A stretch of 64,000 bases of DNA, from the NCBI RefSeq assembly GCF_042680885.1, contig NZ_JBHUEO010000007.1:1-64000 (forward strand), read 5' to 3'. The stretch is from Siminovitchia sediminis. GTDB lineage: Bacteria > Bacillota > Bacilli > Bacillales > Bacillaceae_C. Shown piece by piece: positions 1 through 7,708 of this stretch; position 1 is the first letter of the stretch, and each line of letters opens with the position of its first letter. Under the pieces are notes generated by a model. It was not told the DNA's origin, did not search any database, and saw nothing but the letters and a program-made list of their open reading frames with translations. The translations under genes were made by a program, and so were the position numbers.

Positions 1-255
1 GACGAAGTGACCTCCGCTCTGGACCCCGAGCTGGTCGGGGAAGTGCTTAATGTCATCAAGGACATCGCCCATACGAGCAATATGACGATGATTTTGGTAA
101 CACATGAAATGGATTTTGCCCGTGAGGTTTCTGACCGCGTCGTTTTTATAGACAAAGGAAAAATTGTGGAGCAGGGAGCGCCGGAAGAAGTTTTGGAGAA
201 TCCAAAAACCGAAAGGCTGCAGACGTTTCTTCAAACATTCCGTCATGGTTATTAA
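1..255 (+). CDS. Amino-acid ABC transporter ATP-binding protein, C-terminal part (5' truncated by window)
   Basis: The reading frame is open from base 1 and ends at 255. The first residues read DEVTSALDPELVGEV, which is the end of Walker B and the D-loop of an ABC ATPase. The H-loop follows (ILVTHEMDFAREVSDRVVFI), then the typical ending of polar amino-acid importer ATPases (GKIVEQGAPEEVLENP...RLQTFLQTFRHGY). It would energise a GlnQ/ArtM/TcyC-like permease in the membrane, and the substrate cannot be told from this fragment. It is the last gene of its transcription unit, because a strong terminator follows at once. Confidence 0.9.
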   Translation, partial: DEVTSALDPELVGEVLNVIKDIAHTSNMTMILVTHEMDFAREVSDRVVFIDKGKIVEQGAPEEVLENPKTERLQTFLQTFRHGY

Positions 256-275
256 AACAGAAGATTGATATGCAG

Positions 276-332
276 AAAAGCTGTACAGAAAGTCATGTAT
301 CATTGACCTTCTGTAACAGCTTTTTCCTTTTT
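276..332 (+). terminator. Rho-independent terminator after the ABC ATPase gene
   Basis: Arms at about 277-296 (AAAAGCTGTACAGAAAGTCA) and 304-324 form a long stem with a short loop, followed by a T-rich stretch from 320. It ends the transcript of the preceding transporter gene. Confidence 0.85.
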
Positions 333-337
333 ATATT

Positions 338-560
338 GGCTCTATACTAAATGTTGGGTCTCCGAACAATTTGCACAAAAAAACACACGCAAACATGCAG
401 TTCTTTTATACTGGAATTGTGGAAAAACAAGCAAAGATTGAAGTTGCGTGCAAATGAATCTTACCATAAAAGTCCCCGGCCTTGAAGATGTATGGATCAC
501 TAAAGTAGAAGAAGTGGACGATCGCATTGCCCTTCGTGTAGAAAGGGTGTAAGGTTGCAC
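338..560 (+). mobile_element. Probable remnant of an ISL3-family insertion sequence (left end and transposase start)
   Basis: At 338-363 GGCTCTATACTAAATGTTGG has the look of an ISL3-type terminal inverted repeat. About 90 bases further, 453-551 encodes a 32-residue frame (MNLTIKVPGLEDVWITKVEE then DDRIALRVERV) that resembles the first residues of ISL3 transposases (x-L-P-G-L-x-D-V-x-x-x-K-V-E-E). The frame stops at 551 and no further transposase or right end was found, so it is a decayed stub. The family call rests on remembered similarity. Confidence 0.5.
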
Positions 561-803
561 AGAAGTCCAAGCAGCGGCAAGAGAATAAGTTGGTGGGTTA
601 TCGCAAAAAGTTTCATAAATGAATTTAAAATTTCAAAAATGAAAGTACATTTAAAAAATTAAAACTAAGGAAAGCGGAAAATCCGATTATAATATCTATT
701 TTTGAACATTTTTGTTGGCGTGTTATTTGCAAAATATTAGAAATATTCAGGAGGGGGGTGAATGATGAATGTTAACATTAATAAATGGAAAGGAGGTGTA
801 CGT
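561..803. other. Leader region of the dmfA operon, A+T rich
   Basis: There is no protein-coding gene between the IS remnant and dmfA1. The stretch holds two short palindromes, TTCATAAATGAA (612-623) and TTTCAAAAATGAAA (about 631-644). They lie roughly 70-105 bases upstream of a sigma-54 type promoter, where an enhancer-binding protein would sit. A second AGGAGG-like site at 750-755 precedes an earlier in-frame ATG at 762. Confidence 0.5.
715..732 (+). promoter_or_regulatory. Sigma-54 (-24/-12) type promoter of the dmfA operon
   Basis: TTGGCGTGTTATTTGCAA has the invariant GG (717-718) and GC (729-730) ten bases apart, close to the TGGCAC-N5-TTGCA consensus. Transcription would start near 742, just before the ribosome binding site. 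The matching activator is not certain, because the upstream palindromes here differ from those near the window's own sigma-54 activator gene. Confidence 0.65.
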
Positions 804-1235
804 ATGAAAGACATTTCTAATAATATTGGACTCACTAAGAGTAACGGTCGACTTTCGAACCCCAACGACTATCAGGACAAAGGTAACGATTGGTATGAAT
901 ACTACGATAACAAACGACGTCATGAAATTCTTTCAATCCTTCGTAAACATCCTGAGATTATTAAAGAACATGAAGAGAATCCCCTAGGATATAGAAAACA
1001 CCATAGCTTGTTGCTTCAAAGAGTCTTAAATTATTTCCGAATGCAACCAGTCTTGGGAAAATATTTTATCTATTCTGATGATTACTGGAAGGAATACCGA
1101 ATTGCAGTGAACGTCGAACTCGGTCAAAGGCCCAAGATCCTGGAAGAACCGGTATTCGACTCTGAGGAGGAGGCTATGCATGCTGTGTTCTTGAAAAGAA
1201 TAGAAGATCTGGAAAAACTCACGACAAGAAGCTGA
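804..1235 (+). CDS. dmfA1: N,N-dimethylformamidase small (alpha) subunit
   Basis: This 143-residue soluble protein has no signal peptide. It resembles the small subunit of N,N-dimethylformamidase in length, in its central part (HPEIIKEHEENPLGYRKHHS, then QRVLNYFRMQP, YFIYSDDYWKEYRIA) and in its end (EEEAMHAVFLKRIEDL). It sits 69 bases before the large-subunit gene, the usual order. The enzyme hydrolyses dimethylformamide to formate and dimethylamine, and the small subunit is structural. Start 804 is preferred because AGGAGGTG lies at 791-798. An in-frame ATG at 762 also has a purine-rich site, which would give 157 residues. Confidence 0.85.
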   Translation: MKDISNNIGLTKSNGRLSNPNDYQDKGNDWYEYYDNKRRHEILSILRKHPEIIKEHEENPLGYRKHHSLLLQRVLNYFRMQPVLGKYFIYSDDYWKEYRIAVNVELGQRPKILEEPVFDSEEEAMHAVFLKRIEDLEKLTTRS

Positions 1236-1304
1236 AAGTTAATCAACTTTGCTTAGATCTCAAGAGTATTAAACATTTTTTCTTAGAACAGGAGCGTTAA
1301 TAAC

Positions 1305-3590
1305 ATGTCAAAGATCAGTATTCGTGGTTATACCGATCGACCTAGCGTTGCATCGGGTGAATCGATTAAGTTTCATGTTTCGGCCGATTCTCCAGGTGAG
1401 TACCAGGTAGATATAGTTCGCCTCATTAATGGTGATACTAATCCGAATGGACCAGGGTTTAAAGAAGAAGTGGTTGAAGAAATCCCGAGTAGTATGTACC
1501 CTGCACGATTTCAACGTACTCAATTCGGAAGTTATATCGAGATTCCTGACAATGACAAGTTGCACATGCTGGGGTCCTTTTCAGTGCACGCATTTATTTG
1601 GCCGACAACGCCTTCGCGTGGACGCCAGGGAATTGTCTCACGCTGGGACGAGCAGAACCAATGTGGGTGGGCATTAACGATTGAGGACGGTTGCCTTGCA
1701 TTTTCAATTGGTGATGGAAATGGAAATGTTGACCGTGTTATGAGTGATCGCCCCCTTTTTGAAAAAGTATGGTACTCGATTACAGTGGTATATGACGCTG
1801 ATGCTAGAAAGCTATCACTCTATCAAAAATCAGTGATCAACCGTGTTAATAGCGTGTTTGGTCATGTCGTACCACTAGATTCAGACACCTCCGTTCAAAT
1901 GAACACACAGATACATCCGCAAAATGCCAGGGTTCCAGTTTTAATTGCTGGTCTTACGGAAGCCAGATTTGGAGATGGTGGCCGAACATGGTGCATAGCT
2001 AATTACAATGGAAAGATAGATGCTCCTAAAGTCTACAACCGGGCTTTGAATGCTGATGAGGCACTCAGACTATCTAAGGGTGAAAATGTCGACCCTACCG
2101 CTCAGGCAGCCCATTGGGACTTCTCTTCAGGTATCGGAAGTAATGGTATTCCAACAGACCATGTTGAAGATATTTCTAGTAATAATCTCCATGGACAATG
2201 TGTTAATCAACCTGATCGTGGCATGACTGGTTGGAACTGGGACGGGCACGAAGATCACTTTATTCACTGTCCTGAGCAGTACGGGGCTATTTGGTTTCAC
2301 GAGGATTCATTAGATGATTGTCGTTGGGATTGTGATTTCGAGCTAAAGATCCCTGAAAGTTTAAAGAGCGATTGTTATGCGGCACGTATAAGGAAAGGTG
2401 ACGCTGAGGACTATATACCATTCTTTGTTTTACCACCACGGGGTACTGCAACGTCCAAGATCCTAGTTCTTTTTAGTACCTTTAGTTATCTTGCATATGC
2501 AAACGAACAGATTATACAGAAGGCTGATATAGGACAAGCAGTAGTAGGTCACGTCCCAGTACTTAACGAACACGAACTAGAGCTCCATGAGAACTTAGAA
2601 AACTACGGTCTATCAACCTATGACGCTCATGTGGATGGACGGGGGGTGATGTATAGTACATGGAGAAGACCTATACTTAACATGCGACCTAAACGTCGTC
2701 AAGGGTTCGGATCGGTTTGGGCATTCCCTGCTGACTTGCACCTTGTGGATTGGCTAAATGCCCAAGGTTATGAATATGACATTGCTACCGAACACGACCT
2801 CATGGAACAGGGGAAGGACCTCTTACAACGCTACAATGTAGTGCTTACTGGTTCCCACCCTGAATACTATTCAGGTGCAATGCTTGACGCATGGGAAGAC
2901 TACTTGTGTGCAGGTGGACGTGGTATGTATCTCGCAGCAAACGGATTCTATTGGGTTACCTCAGTACATCCGGAAAAGCCATGGGTAATAGAGGTACGCA
3001 AAGAACTGGGTGTAACTGCCTGGAATTCACCTCCCGGTGAGTTATATCATAGTACTACTGGAGAGCGAGGTGGGCGATGGCGAGCCCGTTCAAGACCACC
3101 TCAAAAGATCTTTGGGACTGGCATGACCAGTTACGGATTTGATCATTCTGGATACTATGTTCAGATGCCTGATAGCCAAGATGAGAGAGCCGCTTGGATA
3201 TTTAAAGGTATCAATCCTGATGAGAGAATCGGCGACTTTGGTCTCGTTGGTGGAGGGGCCGGTGGGTATGAACTCGACCGTTACGATCTTTCGCTCGGTA
3301 CACCACCACACACATTACTTCTTGCGAGTTCGGAAGGTCACAGTATAAACTACACTGTAATCCCTGAGGACAAGGCCTTTCCACATGCTGGGATGAATGG
3401 TGGAGAGCATCCATTAGTCCGTGCCGATATTACTTACTTTTCAACTGCTAATGGTGGTGGAATGTTCAGTACATCATCAATTTCATGGCTTGGCAGTCTA
3501 TCTGAGAATAACTACAATAATAATGTCTCGCAGATGACAAAGAATGTTTTGACGCAGTTCATGAAAGATGAAGCAGCTCCAGTCGTATGA
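1305..3590 (+). CDS. dmfA2: N,N-dimethylformamidase large (beta, catalytic) subunit
   Basis: The protein has 761 residues, against 762 as recalled for the Paracoccus/Alcaligenes enzyme. Order: an N-terminal segment (RGYTDRPSVASGE), a LamG/concanavalin-like beta-sandwich (about 70-260), then the C-terminal catalytic DMFase domain. The family's mononuclear iron is held by two tyrosines and a glutamate (Tyr399, Tyr440, Glu521 from memory). Tyr398 (YLAYAN), Tyr439 (LSTYDAH) and Glu520 (GSHPEYYS) stand here with a constant offset of one, so the active site looks intact. The real substrate could be another small N-alkylamide. No dimethylamine dehydrogenase or formamide gene is nearby. AGGAGCG precedes ATG 1305. 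Confidence 0.9.
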   Translation: MSKISIRGYTDRPSVASGESIKFHVSADSPGEYQVDIVRLINGDTNPNGPGFKEEVVEEIPSSMYPARFQRTQFGSYIEIPDNDKLHMLGSFSVHAFIWPTTPSRGRQGIVSRWDEQNQCGWALTIEDGCLAFSIGDGNGNVDRVMSDRPLFEKVWYSITVVYDADARKLSLYQKSVINRVNSVFGHVVPLDSDTSVQMNTQIHPQNARVPVLIAGLTEARFGDGGRTWCIANYNGKIDAPKVYNRALNADEALRLSKGENVDPTAQAAHWDFSSGIGSNGIPTDHVEDISSNNLHGQCVNQPDRGMTGWNWDGHEDHFIHCPEQYGAIWFHEDSLDDCRWDCDFELKIPESLKSDCYAARIRKGDAEDYIPFFVLPPRGTATSKILVLFSTFSYLAYANEQIIQKADIGQAVVGHVPVLNEHELELHENLENYGLSTYDAHVDGRGVMYSTWRRPILNMRPKRRQGFGSVWAFPADLHLVDWLNAQGYEYDIATEHDLMEQGKDLLQRYNVVLTGSHPEYYSGAMLDAWEDYLCAGGRGMYLAANGFYWVTSVHPEKPWVIEVRKELGVTAWNSPPGELYHSTTGERGGRWRARSRPPQKIFGTGMTSYGFDHSGYYVQMPDSQDERAAWIFKGINPDERIGDFGLVGGGAGGYELDRYDLSLGTPPHTLLLASSEGHSINYTVIPEDKAFPHAGMNGGEHPLVRADITYFSTANGGGMFSTSSISWLGSLSENNYNNNVSQMTKNVLTQFMKDEAAPVV

Positions 3591-3716
3591 GAAAGGCAAA
3601 TAGTTCAGTAGAATAGCACTCAGGCTGTACTCTGTACGTTTAGCATGTCAGTCTCTAAAAAAAGAAAAGTTGCAAACTGCGAAGGCTGAAGTAGCAATTA
3701 AACTACAAACTAACAT

Positions 3717-3760
3717 TAGTAGTACAAACCAAAGGCAAGGTTTGTACTACTACTATTTTT
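3717..3760 (+). terminator. Rho-independent terminator of the dmfA operon
   Basis: A 14-bp perfect stem (TAGTAGTACAAACC at 3717-3730 and its complement at 3739-3752) with an 8-base loop is followed by CTATTTTT. The rest of the 312-base gap between dmfA2 and the amidase gene shows nothing else recognisable. Confidence 0.88.
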
Positions 3761-3902
3761 CATAGGAAGAAGTGCGCTTTTATTTTCAATAATTAAATCA
3801 CAATAAACAGATGACCTGGCATGCATAAATGCTTGTAGAGATTAATGCCTACTTCATTTACAAGCTGAGCAGGGTAAGAATATGCCATACCTAATGTTAC
3901 TG

Positions 3903-4763
3903 TTAATGGCTGGCGTAGTCGGCCACCCCTGCTGCCACCTGTAGAAGAAGATCGGATAAATATTTTTCATTTGACAACAAAAGGTCCTCTTCGGGATTTG
4001 TCATAAAACCGAGCTCCAGTAATATGACGGGAACCCGGGACCAGTTGAAACCAGACAAATCCTCTCTTGGAAAAAGCCCATTTCCAAGAAGGGTATAGTT
4101 CTTCTCCGATACCCGATGAACAATCATTTGCCCGGCTTGAAAGCTATCTTCATAAATTTTTGCTGTATAAGGATTGTTTTGACCGGGGACTAAAACAGAA
4201 AACCCTCTCGTATCCTGGTTTTCTGCTCCGTCTGCATGGATGCGGATAAAGAGATCCGCTTTGTTTTGATTAGCCATTTCTGCACGCTCTCTATTACTGA
4301 TATCCACATCATGGGAAGTCCTTGTCATGACCACCTGAATGCCTTTCTTTTCCAAAAGTTCTTTAAGAATAACGGCAGCTTCTAAGTTCAGTACATACTC
4401 TGGTTTACCTGTAGTAACACCTGTTGTTCCATATGTTACTTTGTTCTTTGTTTCTGCAGCACCGGGGCCGATGGGCTCCTGTTCCAGATTGGCATTTGCC
4501 TGATGCCCTGGATCAATACAAACAAGAAAGGAGGACTTGCGTTTTGTCTCATTGGTCGCGGAATCAACTCGATTTGGCTGTTTTCCTTTGTGACTGGTCT
4601 GTTCGGCCTTTCCTTCTTCGCTCGTGTTTTCAGCTTCTTTCGGATATTGCTTTGTTTCATTTAACGTCTTCAGCAGGCCTTTTTCTGTTTTGGCATTCAA
4701 GAACAATAAAGTGGCCGAGACCAGTATTGTTACACATGCAAGAGTTATGATAAAACGACGCAT
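3903..4763 (-). CDS. N-acetylmuramoyl-L-alanine amidase (Amidase_3), membrane-anchored
   Basis: The protein has 286 residues. An N-terminal membrane segment (IITLACVTILVSATLLFLNA, about 5-25) is followed by a charged linker to about 78 and an Amidase_3 domain. Zinc and catalytic residues are visible: His in CIDPGH, Glu in LNLEAAVIL, His in FIRIHADG and Glu in LLELGFMTNPEED. Such enzymes cut the amide between muramic acid and the stem peptide, here outside the membrane. It lies 11 bases downstream of the zinc-ribbon/YARHG gene on the same strand, so the two are probably co-transcribed. It is CwlD-like in type, but orthology is not claimed. Confidence 0.9.
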   Translation of the reverse strand: MRRFIITLACVTILVSATLLFLNAKTEKGLLKTLNETKQYPKEAENTSEEGKAEQTSHKGKQPNRVDSATNETKRKSSFLVCIDPGHQANANLEQEPIGPGAAETKNKVTYGTTGVTTGKPEYVLNLEAAVILKELLEKKGIQVVMTRTSHDVDISNRERAEMANQNKADLFIRIHADGAENQDTRGFSVLVPGQNNPYTAKIYEDSFQAGQMIVHRVSEKNYTLLGNGLFPREDLSGFNWSRVPVILLELGFMTNPEEDLLLSNEKYLSDLLLQVAAGVADYASH

Positions 4764-4774
4764 GGGGGTTTCTC

Positions 4775-5818
4775 CTATTCGAACGACTTTATAAAATTGA
4801 CATTATGCTCTTCAACTGCGGTTAGATCCCCTTTGTAGTTCGGGTTTCGAGTGTACCAAGCCTGTCTGTCAAAATAATTTTGAAGGTCCTTAGATTTAAA
4901 GATATATCCATGTCTGGCGTAAATTTCATTACGAGCCAGTCGGAGCTCCTCTTTGGACATTCCCTTGATATCCTCAAACTGCAAGTAAGCGTAGTCACTG
5001 TACGGAATTAAATAATAAGAGTATGATGGTTTCGAAGTTTCCACTTCTTTATAAACAACAACGGTTTCCTGTTTCTGCTCTTGGGATTCTTCCTTTTTAT
5101 CATTGGTTTTGCCCGTGTTCATGGACACTTCAAACCTATCTTTTGTTCCTGCCAGATCTATCGTCAGTTCATCTTCTTTTTCATCGCTTACACCTTTAAA
5201 AGTGTACGATCCGAGCAAAAGCGGGCCAAATTCTATTTTATCCTCTCCGCTCTCCAATACGCCGATTTCCCTATCATTTAAGTAAACGGTAGAAGGCCCA
5301 ACAGAACTTTTTAATACAGCATAGTAGCTTTTTGTATCTATGACATATTGATCAAAAAACAAAAATTTCGTACCGTTTTTTCTGGTGAAAAATATTTCAT
5401 CCCCCAGGGCTTCGTTCTCCAGACTTAATTCAATATCTTCCAGAAGAGATGGGTTTTTATCTATTAATAAAAATAAGGCTTCCAGGCTTTGATCATTAAT
5501 TTTCATCCTAGTGTCCTGAGGAACCATTATTTGCTTTAGCGTCTGTTTATCTCTTTGAATCAGTGCCTGTTTAAATTCATCTGCCGCTGCAGCTTCACTG
5601 TACTTCTTTGATAGCAGCTGATAGCCGGTGAAACAAACAGTCACTAAAATAATGAGTCCCGCCAAAATACCAATTTTTGCTGTGGATAGCTTTCCGGATT
5701 TGTTCCGGGAACTATCAGCAGCTTGATGAGACCTTGATTGCTGAAGCGGGTCACCGCATTTTAAACAAAGCTCAGCGTTTGATTTGTTCCGGTGCCCGCA
5801 GTTTTTACAATTTGTCAT
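4775..5818 (-). CDS. Zinc-ribbon, membrane-anchored protein with C-terminal YARHG domain (TcaA-like)
   Basis: The protein has 347 residues. A zinc ribbon occupies the first 25 (CKNCGHRNKSNAELCLKCG) and one membrane segment follows at about 48-70 (IGILAGLIILVTVCFTGYQL). The extracytoplasmic part resembles TcaA/YvbJ-type repeats, then comes a lysine/glutamate-rich linker. The last 70 residues form a YARHG domain (LRLARNEIYARHGYIFKSKD...WY), an extracellular domain of unknown function common in Firmicutes. The pairing with a peptidoglycan amidase suggests a cell-envelope role, which is inference. Confidence 0.8.
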   Translation of the reverse strand: MTNCKNCGHRNKSNAELCLKCGDPLQQSRSHQAADSSRNKSGKLSTAKIGILAGLIILVTVCFTGYQLLSKKYSEAAAADEFKQALIQRDKQTLKQIMVPQDTRMKINDQSLEALFLLIDKNPSLLEDIELSLENEALGDEIFFTRKNGTKFLFFDQYVIDTKSYYAVLKSSVGPSTVYLNDREIGVLESGEDKIEFGPLLLGSYTFKGVSDEKEDELTIDLAGTKDRFEVSMNTGKTNDKKEESQEQKQETVVVYKEVETSKPSYSYYLIPYSDYAYLQFEDIKGMSKEELRLARNEIYARHGYIFKSKDLQNYFDRQAWYTRNPNYKGDLTAVEEHNVNFIKSFE

Positions 5819-6062
5819 GATATTCCCCCCGTTTTATACACATCTCTTCATAAAAGCAACTTTATGCCTAGTCCTTTTCATCCAGCAAACGTTTTTATTT
5901 TACCATTACTGGATAAAAGTTCAATATAGCCCAGAATAATGAACCTCTCAATAATGATTTCGTATTCAACAAGACAAAAATTCGAAAAATTTTTCTTGTA
6001 TATTAGTTCTTTAGATGCTAATATAAAAGAAACGAAAAGTGTTTTTTGGGTTTCCGGAAGGT
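5819..6062. promoter_or_regulatory. Divergent intergenic region with a sigma-A promoter for the TetR gene
   Basis: TTGTAT at 5996-6001 and TAATAT at 6019-6024 are separated by 17 bases, a good sigma-A promoter reading rightward, with a start near 6031. An A/T-rich tract (5980-5995) lies just upstream. The ribosome binding site for the minus-strand gene is seen at its start (GGGGGGAATATC before ATG 5818). Confidence 0.6.
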
Positions 6063-6629
6063 GTGAGATGTATCAAGGAACGAATTTTAAAGGAATTTAG
6101 GGAAGAAGTTCGGCAGCAGGGTCTAAGGTTTTCAATGGATGATTTGGCAGCCAGGCTCGGTGTCAGTAAAAAAACAATCTATAAGTATTATTCATCAAAA
6201 GCCGAAATACTGGAAGAGATGATTGATCAAACGATTGAAAACATGGAAGAAAAAGCAGCGGCCATCATCCAGGATGAACAGCTTACTCTTGTTGAAAAGC
6301 TAAAAGGGGTTATGGCAGTGGCGCCTGATCATTATGATCTTACGGATGTAAGGATACTAAATCAGATGAAGCGGTTTTTTCCGGAGCAGTGGGAGAAGCT
6401 GGATCATTTTCTCCAAAGCGATTGGGATCAAATTAAAAGTCTTGTGGAACAGGGTGTTGAAAAGGGTTACATCAAAGACTATAACGTGTCCTTAATGATG
6501 AAGGTCATTATTGCATCCATTAATACGACACTGGACCAAAGTTTTTATTTGAATAACCAAATTACAACAGAAGAAGCCCTGGAGGATATAGTTGAGATTT
6601 TATTGGGTGGAATTTTAGAGAATAATTGA
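6063..6629 (+). CDS. TetR/AcrR-family transcriptional regulator
   Basis: The protein has about 188 residues. The N-terminal helix-turn-helix is clear (RFSMDDLAARLGVSKKTIYK then YYSSKAEI), and the helical ligand-binding part is divergent, as usual. It stands at the left edge of the polyamine-like island, directly before the ureohydrolase gene, and probably represses it and perhaps its own promoter. The start is uncertain. GTG 6063 gives a 31-base leader from the predicted promoter but has a poorly spaced Shine-Dalgarno. GTG 6039 is in frame but almost at the transcription start. ATG 6068 is well placed but out of frame. Confidence 0.85.
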   Translation: MRCIKERILKEFREEVRQQGLRFSMDDLAARLGVSKKTIYKYYSSKAEILEEMIDQTIENMEEKAAAIIQDEQLTLVEKLKGVMAVAPDHYDLTDVRILNQMKRFFPEQWEKLDHFLQSDWDQIKSLVEQGVEKGYIKDYNVSLMMKVIIASINTTLDQSFYLNNQITTEEALEDIVEILLGGILENN

Positions 6630-6690
6630 TTTATGAATCTATTATTCTCTATCCTATGTTTGGAAACTCTAAAAACTAATTAAGTTTCCA
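6617..6690. promoter_or_regulatory. Two inverted repeats between tetR and the ureohydrolase gene
   Basis: AGAGAATAA (6617-6625) pairs with TTATTCTCT (6642-6650) across the end of the TetR gene. TGGAAACT (6661-6668) pairs with AGTTTCCA (6683-6690) with a 14-base gap. The second is a candidate operator for the adjacent TetR protein. The first could weaken read-through. Neither has a T-run. Confidence 0.45.
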
Positions 6691-6719
6691 CTGACTAACA
6701 CATAACCTGGAGGGATATC

Positions 6720-7664
6720 ATGTATAAACCAGTTGTTTCTTCCATTACACCAGCCTATTCATTTATGAAGCTGGAACGAAAAAGAGATCTGGAAAATAAG
6801 GATTTTGCAGTTATAGGGGTACCTTTTGACATGGCTGCGACGAATAGAACCGGCCAACGGTATGGCCCGCAGCATATTAGGAATTTTTCAGGAATGCTTC
6901 GTCCATATAATCCTGATCAGCAGATAAAAATCTTTGACTACTGTTCAGGAGTTGACTATGGGGATGTCGAAGTTATTCCAGGAAATATTCATAAAACTTA
7001 TCAAAATATAGAAAAAGAGCTAAACCTCATTTTTGAGAAAAAGATAACCCCGATCATGATGGGCGGGGATCACTCGATTACTCTGGCTCATCTGCGGGCT
7101 GCAGTAAAACAATACGGACCTGTTGCCCTTGTGCATTTTGATTCACACTGTGATACATGGGATGAGTTATTTGGAGAAAAGTATTCACACGCAACCCCCT
7201 TTCGCCGGGCGGTTGAGGAGGGATTGATTGATGTCAATCATTCTATTCAAATCGGTATGCGGGGATCGCTTTTTGAACCTGAGGATGTAGCCGGTGCCAT
7301 GGATCTGGGTTTTAAAGTTTGGACGATGCGAGAGGTCCGAAATGCAGGATTTGAAAGCGTCATCAAAAGCATTCATGAAAGAGCAGGAAATCGGCCGGTA
7401 TTTGTTTCATACGATATTGATTTTCTTGATCCATCGTATGCTCCGGGAACTGGAACGCCGGAAATTGGAGGTCCGACAAGTTTTGAAGGATTGGAATTTG
7501 TCAGAGAACTGGACGGACTGAATATCGTAGGGTTTGACTTGGTGGAAGTGCTCCCGGCTTATGACAGCGGTGACATTACTGCTGCAGCTGCAGCCAATAT
7601 TATTTATGAAATGATTACATTAGTTGCGTTGAGAAAAAAGAAAAGGCCGGATTTTAAGATTTGA
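6720..7664 (+). CDS. speB: Ureohydrolase family protein (agmatinase / guanidino-acid hydrolase)
   Basis: The 314-residue arginase-family enzyme has all six metal ligands: His118 (MGGDHS), Asp141, His143 and Asp145 (HFDSHCDTW), and Asp232 and Asp234 (SYDIDFLDP). The PGTGTPEIGG motif follows. It would release urea from a guanidino substrate such as agmatine (giving putrescine) or guanidinobutyrate (giving GABA). The common DAHxD motif reads DSHCD here, which may mark a subgroup with another substrate. GGAGGG lies just before ATG 6720. It leads a same-strand group with a PuuP-type importer and an amidohydrolase, which supports a catabolic rather than a biosynthetic role. Confidence 0.88.
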   Translation: MYKPVVSSITPAYSFMKLERKRDLENKDFAVIGVPFDMAATNRTGQRYGPQHIRNFSGMLRPYNPDQQIKIFDYCSGVDYGDVEVIPGNIHKTYQNIEKELNLIFEKKITPIMMGGDHSITLAHLRAAVKQYGPVALVHFDSHCDTWDELFGEKYSHATPFRRAVEEGLIDVNHSIQIGMRGSLFEPEDVAGAMDLGFKVWTMREVRNAGFESVIKSIHERAGNRPVFVSYDIDFLDPSYAPGTGTPEIGGPTSFEGLEFVRELDGLNIVGFDLVEVLPAYDSGDITAAAAANIIYEMITLVALRKKKRPDFKI

Positions 7665-7708
7665 ATACGTTTTCCGTAATACAAAGAACATGAATTGGAG
7701 GTCTTGAT

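Noticed and set aside
6068..6100. ATG 6068 as start of the TetR gene
   Set aside because: It has good spacing from GGAAGG but is out of frame and stops after ten codons.
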